Shown here one piece after another: positions 21,304-31,396 of a stretch of DNA of 64,000 nucleotides (within the stretch, counting starts at the first letter, position 1; each line of letters begins with the position of its first letter). The notes under the pieces are model-generated. The model saw only the letters and a program-made list of their open reading frames with translations, was not told where the DNA came from and searched no databases. A program made the translations under genes and the position numbers. Origin of the DNA: Diplonema papillatum (Eukaryota; Euglenozoa; Diplonemea; Diplonemida; Diplonemidae); assembly GCA_030068145.1 (NCBI GenBank), contig JAPJBO010000409.1, forward strand, positions 62,001 to 126,000. The letters run 5' to 3'.

Positions 21304-23500
21304 CTTGCGTCGAGATGAGGATCATCACGACGATTTAGCGTAATGCCGGGCTCGGGACCGATCGACTGCCCAGTCGTGGGCAAGCTTGCCCTGTGTGTTG
21401 GCAACGGCCCCCGCCGCTTTCTTCTGCACAAGGGAGGCATCGACTGCGTGCGACCTGCGGCCAGCGGCCGCCACTTTCGCATTATCGCACAAAATTATCG
21501 CATATAATCGGCAGGGAGGGCATCCGTTGGAATTCCAGGGACAACGTCCGTGAGGGGGGATTGCAAGAACGTGCTTGGAATGGGTATGTGCTCAACACCG
21601 CACCGTCCGTGAGGGGGGATTGCAAGAACGTGCTTGGAATGGGTATGTGCTCAACACCGCACCATCCGTGAGGGGGGAGGGGGGTCTGCCCGTGGTGCCG
21701 GGGTGCGGTCGTGGTTCCCGTGGTGTGGTCGTGGTGCCCGCGGTGCGGTCGTGGTGTCCATGGTGTGGTCGGTGCAAAGGTTTCTAACTGGTTGGACGTG
21801 CCGTGACACGTCAACCGCAAGAAGGCGCTGAGTGTGAGCGTAGCGCCAGGACTCCTAGAGGGGGAACGAGGAAATGGTAGCATTTTTTTTGTTTAAAACG
21901 GGTTGTTGCGGCTGGAGTGCCGCAGAAAGACGTCCGCAGCGAGACGGGTTAGACGGAGAAGTCGGCGCACAGAAGCCGTGCGAGGTGCCGCGGGGCGCCT
22001 TGGCCGTGTTCGCCAAAAGACGTGTCAAAAGGGCCATTGCGAATTATGACGTTGGTGTTCCAGATCTGCATGGGTGCGTGGGAGCAGATACGCTGCGCAC
22101 GACACTTGAACTCTCTCTGCTTTCTTTTTCCTGCGGCAGCTTGAATTCGGCCAGGGACCACTACGAGTCCATGGGAGAGGAACGGTCTTGACTTTTGCAT
22201 TTTCATTGGCACATGACCGATTTATTTTTTTTGCATTCCCTCCATGACTTTCGAGCATGTGGTATGTCAGCCATACTCATTCTAATCGGCGTCCCTCTTC
22301 TTGAATCGCGAACAATCCCTTCCGTGGAATGTTAACACCGCTATTTGAGATTATCGAGGCGAGGTCATGCCAGATTAGTTTGCTATGTCAACAGAACGGA
22401 TCACACAGGTGAGCAGCAACACCTTGCTTTTGTGGGCACTCGCATCATCAAAGCCCGATACACCGATACAAGCTTCACACACGTGTTCGGCGGTACCACA
22501 GGTGGATCAATTGGCTATCCGTATCTTGGGGCTCGGCACTTGCGCTGAACACAAGCCCGTGGAGACGGGTTCGTAGCGCCGTGCTCCGACTCAAGCTCTG
22601 CAAGGTGCGCTCTTCCTTCTTGCAGTGTTGCAGTGCGCGCTAAGGCCGCATTTTGAGGCTGCCTCCTGAGAGACCTTTTTGTATTATACACTTGGTGCTT
22701 GGGACGACTGCCTAGCGCGCAAGGTTCTGAGATGGCTGTGTTCTGACGGACACGTTGCATTTCCAGCTGTGTGGCACACCAGCACTGCAGCGCCCACGCT
22801 CGGGAACCAGGACCCACCCATGCCAGCACAAACTCGCCTCGGGGAGGCCCTACCCTGCTGCAGCCGGCGAGGACGAGGCGGCATGAGGAAACGAGGCGGG
22901 GCGTGCGACGCAACCCGCCGCAGCGCGACGCGAAGTGAGCGTCGAAACGGCGCTGCCGTGCCATCGGCCGTGACAACCTATATCCCTACCTTGCCAGCCC
23001 TGTGTGCTTGTGGGTTTGTTAGTGATGCTCCTTAGCTTTTCAAAAGGTTGCCCCAAGGTCTCCGGGGACCTGGGATCTGACTACTCAGGCGTGTTCATGC
23101 TAGCGTCTACTACAGCGAGATCGGAAAAGCGAGCGCGAGACCAGCGGAGCGGATCTCTCGAATAATAAACAGGGACCCCTCGTTTGCACACTCGGAAGCA
23201 CCCGGAAAAACAATGAACAGCACCCGAAACAGTCGTCAGACATGGCGGCGCTCGACACTGGCCGGCATGCCATGATGGGACCCCCTGGGGAAAATAGCGC
23301 CCAGAGAGCAAAAAGTGACTCTTCAGCCCATCTCAGTAAGCCGTTCCGTCAATCGAACCTGCCCCACCTAGTGGTAGACCCTTCACGAGTTGGCATGCGT
23401 CGTTGTGCGAGGACGTCCGCACGTGCATTATATTTGAGCCCAAAAGCATCGGAAGCCATGCGGTCGCGGAAACACTGCGGACAGGCAAATCCGCCAGAAT
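21304..23500. other. No recognised gene
   Basis: Holds DR2 (21553-21665). Short frames on both strands overlap; none has a recognisable domain. The 22,515-22,976 minus frame is Arg/Ala-rich and unconvincing. Confidence 0.45.
21553..21665 (+). repeat. Dispersed repeat DR2, two tandem copies
   Basis: The 59-bp unit containing GAGGGGGGATTGCAAGAACG and TGCTTGGAATGGGTATGTGC is present twice in direct succession. Confidence 0.85.
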
Positions 23501-25571
23501 CTAAAAGCCAGCACTACGTCTACATATTCTACATATTCGTACCCAGTTGGCGTTGTTCGCGGCGACTTTGGGGTCGGTCTTCAGTTCCCGAGTCCGAGCA
23601 GTACTGAAAGGTAAACACACACAACAGGAGTTCGGTAGAGAGAGAGTGGAAGTGGCGTACCCGATGTCCGTTTTGATGTTGGCAGTGGCCGCCTGCAGCT
23701 CGCACAGGATCGAGCTCACGCGGTTTTGCAGCTCCTTCAGGTCGGCGACGAAGAGCGTGCGCAGTATTTTGAGGACTTTCTCGGTCTCCGGGCGCTTGGT
23801 GTGCTCCGACGGGAGAGTGGCTAGCAGCTCGTCGACGCTCGGCGGGTCGATCTTTCGCTTGTGGTCGGTGAACATGACGGCGTCGTGTATCGCGCGAGCG
23901 ATCACGAAAACAGCCTTTTCCAGCTCCTCCGGCACCGGGAGGTTCAGTTCACGCAGGATGTCGTCGGCGATTGTCTTCATCCCTTCCTCGTCGCTGATGT
24001 CGTACGTAACGACTTCGCCCACCTCAGTTTCCTGCACCTTCGTGATGTTCGACATGCCCATGTACCGGTACTTCTCGTGCGCCTTGTTGTAGCGGTCGGC
24101 TTCGTCCGCGTATGACAGGCGGATAGCCTGTTATTGCGTCGTTTTGTCGTAATTCGTTCAGGACTTTTGCACGGAGCGTTCTGAACACACAGCTTCACGT
24201 GCAATTTCCGTGGTCGAATTCTGCTCTTTTCTGCTCATAGATTGGATCTGGAGTACGAGGCAGTACTTCCGAGTGAACCAGGTTGCGGGCTGCAGACAGA
24301 CGCATTTTTGTGTGCACTGCAGAGATCGACTCTGATTGGATTGGCAGCTCCAAGATTGGCACGTACAAACTGAGAAACGAGCGGGTCTCCTTGCTGGAGT
24401 GTAAGTTCACTCAGAGATCCGGGGTGCTATAGTCTCCGGGTGACCATTGTCGTAAAGGTTCCTTTAAGGTATTTGTATCAAAGAAACGCCAATACCTTCC
24501 CGACGATCCATTCCACCATGGAACGTAGTTCTTTGTTGTTCGCAATGTCTTCGCCAGGCGAGAACGGAAATTTTGCGTTGTAACCAACAGCTTTGCAGTA
24601 AGATTGGAAAGCGCTGACCCACTGCGCCTCGTTCACCGACCTGTGTTTTGGTTAGTTAGGGAGAAAGTACGAGAGAGAGAATAGTCTGACTCTTCCGTGG
24701 TACGGCCACCCCCATGAGGTTGAGACAGAACACTACGCGCGCCTCAGCTGTGTTCGATGCTGGCATCATGCTGTTCGGGAAGGGTGCGGACACGGCAGCG
24801 GTGCTCTCGGAGGAAAGGAAAGAAATGTGAAAACGGGTGTTTGCCTAGAGGCTTTTCGTGTTATTCTGCAGATGATTTGAGCTATCTTTGTGGCTATGCT
24901 TTCAGTCGTCTTCTTAACCATGGTTAAGTGCACAAATGGTGCCAACCGAAGCTGGTAAGCCCACGTTATGTTTGTTTAGCATTGAGTTCTTTTAAGTACA
25001 TGAACCACATGGGTTAACATGCACTGTTTAGCAGCGGCTGCCAAACATCCCGTGACACCGCGCAAGGTGGTAAAACGCTCTTTTGTTTTATTTTCGATTG
25101 CTTTTGATGGGGCATGCATGATCACTCGGCCACCGGATGACGACCGTGCACCCACAACAGTCGTGAGACACGGGCCCACCCCGCCCCCACTCTTGACAGA
25201 GTGGACGCTCTACAACCCACTTGGGAGACCTGGTGGTTCGCCCCCACTGGGTCGCCCGAAATCGAACCTACACCATCCCATCTAGCGGTGCCGGTCCCTA
25301 CGACAGTACTGGCCCGGTCCTGCCCAGGGACTTGCCCTCGCAAGCCTTCAGATACGGACAAGAAGCTCGTATTAAGGGGAAGGCAACCCTGATTTGCTGC
25401 AAATTCAAAACGGGCATACTTGAGTGGGATTCGCTCTGCAGGCGACATCCAACGCACCTTGGTGTCCTCAAGCCAAATCATCATCTCTCGCAGCTTTGCT
25501 ATGCTCATTTCCTGGTCGGACCAGCCGTACGGGTAGCCCAAGGCTTTTAGCTTGATCTCCAACCGCGACAT
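23501..25571 (-). CDS. RTRAF: RTRAF (CGI-99/hCLE) homologue, four exons
   Basis: RTRAF is a subunit of the metazoan tRNA-ligase complex with RTCB, DDX1 and FAM98 and also binds RNA polymerase II and cap-binding factors. Exons by eye: 24,420-25,571 region gives exon 1 (25420-25571, MSRLEIKLKALGY then MIWLEDTKVR), exon 2 (24496-24640, VNEAQWVSAFQSYC), exon 3 (23661-24127, AIRLSYADEADRYNKA to KILRTLFVADLKELQ) and exon 4 (23501-23603). These match the family's WLED, LAVRLEY and ILRLLHIEELRELQ-type stretches in order. Donors GTATGC, GTATTG, GTACGC and acceptors ending CAG keep one frame of 288 residues; a CTAAC branch motif precedes exon 2. The last intron is 57 nt and in frame, so could be retained. 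Intron 2 contains DR1. Confidence 0.85.
24395..24460 (+). repeat. Dispersed repeat DR1, copy in RTRAF intron 2
   Basis: Contains GTAAGTTCACTCAGAGATCC and TATAGTCTCCGGGTGACC, a diverged form of 6677-6750, 40-100 bp from the RTRAF exon 2 donor, in the same orientation relative to the gene as in the POLR2J intron. Confidence 0.75.
24829..24955 (+). repeat. Dispersed repeat DR3, copy 2
   Basis: Pairs with 13808-13930, sharing GCCTAGAGGCTTTTCGTGTT and the CTTAACCATGGTTAAG palindrome. It lies in the large first intron of RTRAF, followed by DR4 (24990-25060). Confidence 0.8.
24990..25060 (+). repeat. Dispersed repeat DR4, copy 2
   Basis: TTTAAGTACATGAACCACAT through CAGCGGCTGCC resembles 7105-7170 (TTAAGTACACGGACCACACG ... 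CAGCGGCTGCC). Confidence 0.7.
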
Positions 25572-26744
25572 TGCCGAGTGCCCTTTCCCTTGTTTTTTTT
25601 TACAGGCTATCCTGTGAGTGCCATTCCCTAACTAAGTTGAACTTGTACCGGAAATGTGTTTGCCCTTGGCCTGAGTGCCACCTTCCCTTTGGTACGGTGG
25701 TATCCTGCACGTGTTCGGCGTGATGCGTTCGGCGGTGCGCGGCGCGGAATTTGCACGCGCTCGCTGTCGGTCGCGCGAGCCGGACGCAACACAGCGGGAA
25801 CACAATGCCCTCCCGCACCATTGTCGGTACGTTTTGCCGAGCTGTGCTCCATCGTACTTTGGAAACAGGGAGTCGTTCTGGCGGCAGCGTGGTGGTAGCG
25901 GGGGTAGTCCCCGGCAGGTTGCCCATTTTTAATAGCAGGGAGTCTTTTCGGTTCATTCGTCCTCTCGGTGTCTTTTTGGCGTTTCGACACGGAGCCGAGT
26001 CTTGTTTTGCTTTGTGCTACCGGCGCATGTATTGTGTGGGTATTGCTCCGGTAGGCCGCGTCCTGCCGTATCGAACACAGTGCCGGTGTGCGTCTTCGCG
26101 GAGCGAGTTTTGCCAGGCTAGGAGGCATAACACTGCGAGGTGGTCGTGTTCTCGTAGCAGATGCTCGCCTGGTGCGTTTGTCAGGTCCCGTGGCACACTG
26201 ACAAACGCGCAAAGTGAATAAGTGGTGGAAGAAACCCTGTGGCGAGGTGGCGGGGAAAGAAAAGGGTCGCACTCCGAGAATCCAGAAGATACGACGCGGC
26301 CCCATTTTGACCGACACAGCGACGGGGGAAGAATGCTTGGAAACGAGACTCCTTTTCTCGGCAGGTGAACTCAACTTCGCCCCCCGTCTACTCTGCGTCT
26401 CAGTCCTTTTAACCCCCATGGCAGTGTTGTCGCTGGGAGTTCTGCTCTGGGCGTAGTTAGGTAGGGCCAGGAAGGGTATGGGGTAAAAAGCTTTCCCGAG
26501 TTGGTCGTTGACAACAAGGAAACCTTGTCACGGCAGCTGCAGGGCATGTGCCTGCGAAGATGGTGCGGGGGTCCATTCACCACTGCTTGTTTCTTCCACG
26601 TGCCACCTTTTTACGAAGCGGGTTTTTGTGTTGCTGTCAGGGTGCGCCTTGTACAGTGATTGAGTACACCAGGAAAAAACAATGGGCAGCCAGGGCACGA
26701 CAACACTGCATAGTGGTGTGGCGGGTGGGTGTGAGTGGCTGCGT
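25572..26744. other. Upstream of RTRAF; no recognised gene
   Basis: Contains a T-rich stretch just upstream of the RTRAF start (25590-25603). Long overlapping frames on both strands (25628-26419) are basic and low complexity with no family features, so I do not call them. Confidence 0.45.
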
Positions 26745-27695
26745 TTACGCTTCTTCGGGTTCCATGATGAGAGGCAGGGCGTCTTGCAGCGACACCGGCG
26801 AGAACCCGTGCCTCGCGAGGATGTCGAAGAGAGCCGAGCTGTCCATCGCGATGTTGGCGGGGGCCTTGTACGGGCCGGGCGCCCCCTGCGTCTTTTTCGA
26901 GGCCGGGCGGACCAGCGCCGGAAGGTCGCCGCCGCGCAGGTGGCGAGCGACCGCGCGCGCGAAGTCGGCGCGCGAGAGGGGCTGCGGGCCCCCGCAGTTG
27001 TACAGCTTCTCGAGGCGGCGGGGGCCTGCCGCCGAGTGCTCAAGGCACAGAACCCCGACGGCGGCGGCGACGTCGTTCAGGAAGACGAAGCTCCGGACTT
27101 CGTCTTCGAAGGCGTCGAGCGGCACCCGCCGCCGCAGCGTGTCTTCGACGAACTGCAGGAACTTCCCGGTCCCGCGCACGCGCCGCCCGAACACGTTGCT
27201 CAGCCGGAGGGTCGCCGAAGGGCAGGCATGCCCTTCCAGCAGGCGCTCGAAGGCTATCTTCGACTCGCCGTACGCATTTATCGGCACGGTGTCGCCCGGG
27301 GGCGACGGAGGGTACGGTGCCTTCTCCCCGTCGTACACCTGATCCGTGCTGAGCTGGATGAGCAGAGGGTGCGGCTCCTCTCCTGCCCGCGATTGCAGCA
27401 GAAGGTCCGGCAGGTGCGCGGGGCAGTTGACGGAGAAGGCGGCTTCCCTCGCCTTCTCGCACAACGCCGGCGACGCGACGGCGGCGCAGTTGACGACGAC
27501 GTCCGGAAGCTCGCTTCGCAGAACGGCTCGCACCTGCCCCGCATCCGACACGTCGACCCTCTTCCCCTCGTACTCCTTCGTTCCCCCGTACCCCACGATC
27601 TCCCATTCCCGGGACCTTTCCCCCAACACGCCACGGAGCTCCTCCGCCAAATACCCTCCGATGTATCCCGAAGCGCCCGTTATCAGAATTTTCAT
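26745..27695 (-). CDS. RmlD/MAT2B-type NAD(P)-binding reductase
   Basis: 316 residues from the ATG at 27695, chosen because MKILITGASGYIGG is the natural start of this fold. The Rossmann motif GxxGxxG is G7-A-S-G10-Y-I-G13; the active-site Y142xxxK146 (AYGESK) and the preceding LSTDQVYDG stretch are those of the extended SDR family RmlD_sub_bind, which includes dTDP-4-dehydrorhamnose reductase and the MAT2B regulatory subunit of methionine adenosyltransferase. YGESK and the STDQVYDG block are well kept, so a catalytic role on a nucleotide sugar is possible; I cannot separate that from MAT2B. Single exon, GC-rich coding, no rhamnose genes nearby. Confidence 0.85.
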   Translation of the reverse strand: MKILITGASGYIGGYLAEELRGVLGERSREWEIVGYGGTKEYEGKRVDVSDAGQVRAVLRSELPDVVVNCAAVASPALCEKAREAAFSVNCPAHLPDLLLQSRAGEEPHPLLIQLSTDQVYDGEKAPYPPSPPGDTVPINAYGESKIAFERLLEGHACPSATLRLSNVFGRRVRGTGKFLQFVEDTLRRRVPLDAFEDEVRSFVFLNDVAAAVGVLCLEHSAAGPRRLEKLYNCGGPQPLSRADFARAVARHLRGGDLPALVRPASKKTQGAPGPYKAPANIAMDSSALFDILARHGFSPVSLQDALPLIMEPEEA

Positions 27696-27744
27696 TTGAC
27701 CGACAATTCCTTTGCCCGTCTGCGACGAGGGGGGACTAGGCATG

Positions 27745-27900
27745 CAGGGGATTGCACGAACGCGCTTGGAATGGATATGTGCTCAACACCGCACTGGTCC
27801 CGTCTGCGCTGTGATTCGGTCTGACAAGCTACAGACACATAAGGCGGACTACCATCAGCGCGGAACCTGAATGTCTGCAGACAGGACAGCGGTGTGAGTC
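27745..27900 (+). repeat. Dispersed repeat DR2, copy 4
   Basis: GCTTGGAATGGATATGTGCT ... CTGCAGACAGGACAGCGGTG, matching 15015-15180 along its length. Confidence 0.8.
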
Positions 27901-27942
27901 TGGTTTGTCAAACGGCTGTTCGTAGCATGGGGTCTAGTCATG

Positions 27943-27943
<1 letters not shown>

Positions 27944-27973
<30 letters not shown>
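27944..27973 (+). repeat. Homopolymer run of 30 G
   Basis: An uninterrupted G tract. Length is likely uncertain in any assembly. Followed by two copies of CGTACACACAACGACCACAG (27979 and 28085). Confidence 0.95.
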
Positions 27974-27976
<3 letters not shown>

Positions 27977-28254
27977 GTGTCGTACACACAACGACCACAG
28001 GAGCGAGGGTGTTGGTGTCGACACAACCGGGGCCGATCTGGCTGGCGAGCGAGCCCGTTTCGCGGAGGAGCACCGTCTTGACGATCGTACACACAACGAC
28101 CACAGGAGCGACAAACAACTCCTCCCGAAAGGTTAATCCGCGGGCAGGCGCTAGCACACCGTTGTGGAAGACCGTGTTCAGCTTCTGAATGCGGTGCCCT
28201 CCAGGAACAAGTACTAGCCGAAGCTCTCTCCGTCGTGCCAGTTGTTTCTTGCAT

Positions 28255-28345
28255 CACAGACCTGCTAGCGCATGCAAGTATTAAGCAGAGCGGGTAGCAG
28301 GCAAGTTGTGTCCACCTACTAAACGGTAAGAGAGGCTGCCTCGTC
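28255..28345 (+). repeat. Dispersed repeat DR6, uninterrupted copy
   Basis: ACAGACCTGCTAGCGCATGC through GTCCACCTACTAAACGGTAA is the same sequence that is split by the MITE at 28969-29617, and is inverted at 8195-8260. Confidence 0.8.
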
Positions 28346-28968
28346 CCTGTCGTAGCACCTTTCCAGCGGGGTGTTTTGGGAAACAAAAACGGGTGCCTTT
28401 TGGGCCCAGTTGGATGACAATGGTAACTCCATTGCTAATACATATCCGAAGAATCCAACTCGATTGGTCAGGGTTTCATGTGTTAGTTCTGGCGTGCGCC
28501 CAGCGTGCCAAAGTCGTCCAAACCCCTTTCGATAGTCCCAGCGCTTCGTCTTTCTGGCACATCGGAATTCAACGTCATCGTGACCCAAGTTTAGATCCGA
28601 TTCAGATCAGGCGACCCGCTGCGAGAGCTCATGCGGACTCGACATGCCTCGCTGTACGTAACAGTTGTTGACGCACAGGTGCAAGAACGACGAACGGGGC
28701 CAACTACGTGGTAGGAAGCTGGGAACATGGTGAGGTAAAGGTTGTGAGCTCGGGGTGGGCACCTGCTCTAAAGGGATGGGAAAACACAAACGACGAAAAA
28801 GAAGCACGACAGGGTATCCACTCCAATTTCCACGAAATGTGCGGACAGGAGACGGAGACGGCTTCCGACAATGCCGAGTTTTAAAACTCCAAGGAGAAAT
28901 CACTGCATCACAGACCTGCTGGCGCATGCAAGCATTTAGCAAAACGGGAAGCAAGTTATGTCCACCTA

Positions 28969-29617
28969 AAGCCCCCCCCCCTCGTACTATTTAGGCAGTC
29001 GTCCTATTTAGGTAAAGAGTACGAGTGTTGTTTTTTAAAAGTTTTAAGGGGTGCGCCCAGCCGCAACGACTTTTAAGTTTTAGGTCCGGCTAAGAGCGCT
29101 CGCTGGACAGGTCCCTTCCCGTTTTCTCTGCAGGTGAAGGACAGGTCAGCATGCAGATCCAGCACAGAGAGCGTGTCCAGGTCCATCATCACTGATTCGT
29201 CAAGGTTCACCACCTCTACTGCATCAGCAATGCGAGAGCTGCTGCGAGCACAGTGTGTGTTTAGTCCTTCGGAGCCCATTAGACAGTCACTGGTCACTTA
29301 GAGTGAGCCTCACTCTAGTGACACCCATGCACTTTTGTCCACTGTGACTGAAAAGTGCGGTTTCAGCGTCACTTAGAATTAGAAAAACGGAAGATTTCGG
29401 CGGAAACCCCCCAGTTCAGTTTAGCGACAACCAAGAAAAATGACTTAGAGTGAGACCTCATGAGGCTCACTCTGCATGCCACTGGTTGAATGGTAGTTGA
29501 ATAGTGGTTAAATAGTGGCTAAATAGTACGAGTCACTCTGAAACTTTGGGGGGTGTACTTTTAGTTCTTTCAGGAGATATATGATGCTTTTCACCTAAAT
29601 AGTACGAGGGGGGGCTT
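28969..29617. mobile_element. TA-flanked MITE, 649 bp (Tc1/mariner-like target)
   Basis: Terminal inverted repeats of about 25 bp (AAGCCCCCC...TCGTACTATTTAGG and its inverse) flanked by TA. The empty site is seen in the paralogous copy at 28310-28330 (CCACCTACTAAACGG), so TA was duplicated on insertion. Internal sequence has further TAAATAGT words and an AT-rich core without a transposase frame. Confidence 0.85.
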
Positions 29618-30870
29618 TACTGAACGGTAAGAGAAGCTGCTCGTCCCTGTCGTAGCACCTTTTCACCGCAGACAGAAAAACGGATCCATAGAGGCGCGGG
29701 GATACAAAAAGGGGTCAGAATTAGCGTGTTAGTCCTGCTGTGCGCCCAACGTGCCTGTCTGCTCCGTGTTCGGGCCTTTCCGTCAGCTCGGACGAGCGTC
29801 TGGATACAAAAAAAATGCTGGGTTGTCTGCACGCCTTTTCATGTGCAACACGTGAACGGGGTAAGAGACCCGCAACGTTGTCACGATTCTGGCGAAGCTT
29901 CCAGAATGAGTGGCACGGGTGAAACAGGTCACAAACGTTGGAAGAGTGGCGGCTCGGTAGGAAGGCGCATCGAAGCCTGACAGTACGGTTACCAGGATAC
30001 CCTGCTCAAGAACTCGCCAAGGGTGTAAGCGGTACTCCGTGGTGGCTGCCTTCGAGCCTGTCGATCCAAGCAATGGATTGTTTGTACGCACCTATTTCAA
30101 CTTGTTTGTTTGAGGTTCTTGCAGTGCGGCAACCAATTCAGATCGCACACGGTCACCGCGAGGTTGCACACACGGCCATAAAAATGCAGTACGTTTTAGA
30201 GTGGACATTCGCTTGAACCTTTGTGCGTCGAAGAGGGGTGCTCGGGGGCGGAGGGAAGCCGGGCGGAAGCGCTACGTTTGGCATGCTGCTGCGCGGTGCG
30301 AGGGGTTTGATTGAGATTGGTTTCGGTTTGCCACAGCGCCATCGCAGACTGAGATAAAAAGGCGACGACGCGGTTTGCACAGCACTGGCCTCCTCAAGAA
30401 GTTTGAAATGTGACAAAGGCGCGGCTTGGAAATGGTAGCAGCGCTTACAATTGAAAACGCAAAACTTATTTCGATTTCAAACGTTTGCGTGCGGTTAGCG
30501 CGGGACGGTCGCTGAAATGAGATAAAAAAGCGACGACGTCTATATGTAGCGGCCCCGAGTATTTCCTCAAAGCAGGTGCTTAATCGCTCTCAACAACGAA
30601 CTCCGTGTACGGTCGGTTTGTGCATAGGAATGACTGACATGGGCGATGGGTGGGGTTCGTTGGTATTGGTGCTGGTTTTGAGGGATAAGGATAAGTAAGA
30701 AATCTTTTTGTGGTGGTCTCCGCTGGTCCGGTAGTTTGTGCTACCGCCAACTTCTTTTACACTCGTTCTCTTCTCTACTCACTACTGTACGTACTCTTTT
30801 TCACTCTTTGGCTAGGCGATGGGTGGGGAGGGCACCTTCGTCAACAAAACAAAGGGCTCGCTTTGCACGT
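29618..30870. other. No recognised gene
   Basis: Begins with the second half of the DR6 repeat (GAACGGTAAGAGAAGCTGCT). A GATAAAAAGGCGACGACG word recurs at 30352 and 30522. No convincing frame. Confidence 0.45.
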
Positions 30871-30879
30871 ATCACATGC

Positions 30880-31110
30880 ACCAACCCAGTGATCCATAGA
30901 GGTCACCGTTTCCTACGAGCAGGAAGGCGATGATGCTCGAGCAGTGGTAGAACGTTTGCGAGTGATGGTCCTGCTCGGCTGCGGACAGGGCCTCAAATTT
31001 AACCTTCGCCGAGTCATCAAAATACTCACGGAAGCATGAAAAAATACTTCTCGTCCATCGGCGTGTCGAACTCGGGTACAAACGGCAGAACGTGCACGTC
31101 TTCCTGTAGG
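30880..31110 (-). other. Unresolved coding-like fragment
   Basis: After a CCTACAG acceptor-like site the minus strand reads EDVHVLPFVPEFDTPMDEK, then, shifted by one base after a run of six T, EYFDDSAKVKFEALSAAEQ and FYHCSSIIAFLLVGNGDLYG. Composition looks coding, but the shift means either an intron starting GTGAGT, a frameshifted gene, or a pseudogene. No family recognised. Confidence 0.4.
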
Positions 31111-31396
31111 TTTTAATGGTTTCAGCAAATGAGTGAGTGATTCAAAGTAGTGTTGATCGATAACTGGCATGACGGGAGCTCATCAAAAAACCTCCGTAAT
31201 CAAGACGAGCAGCCTTGCAAGTCGGTTTGCCGTTCGAAGGTCTCTGCTTCCGATTCAAAACGTTTTAAGGAAAGGAGGGATGCGAGAAGAAGCTATGCAT
31301 CTCGTCGGCAGTACACTCATGCCAGTTCAACACGTACGAGACGGAAGAATGAAGCAGCCAACGATTCCGATTACTAGATGATGCGAGGCCTCAACA

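Larger units (their letters stand above)
27696..28968. other. Intergenic with repeats
   Basis: Includes DR2, a 30-bp G run, and DR6. No gene seen. Confidence 0.5.

Noticed and set aside
25628..26419. 263-codon minus frame and overlapping plus frames
   Set aside because: Basic low-complexity content on both strands without domain or repeat conservation.
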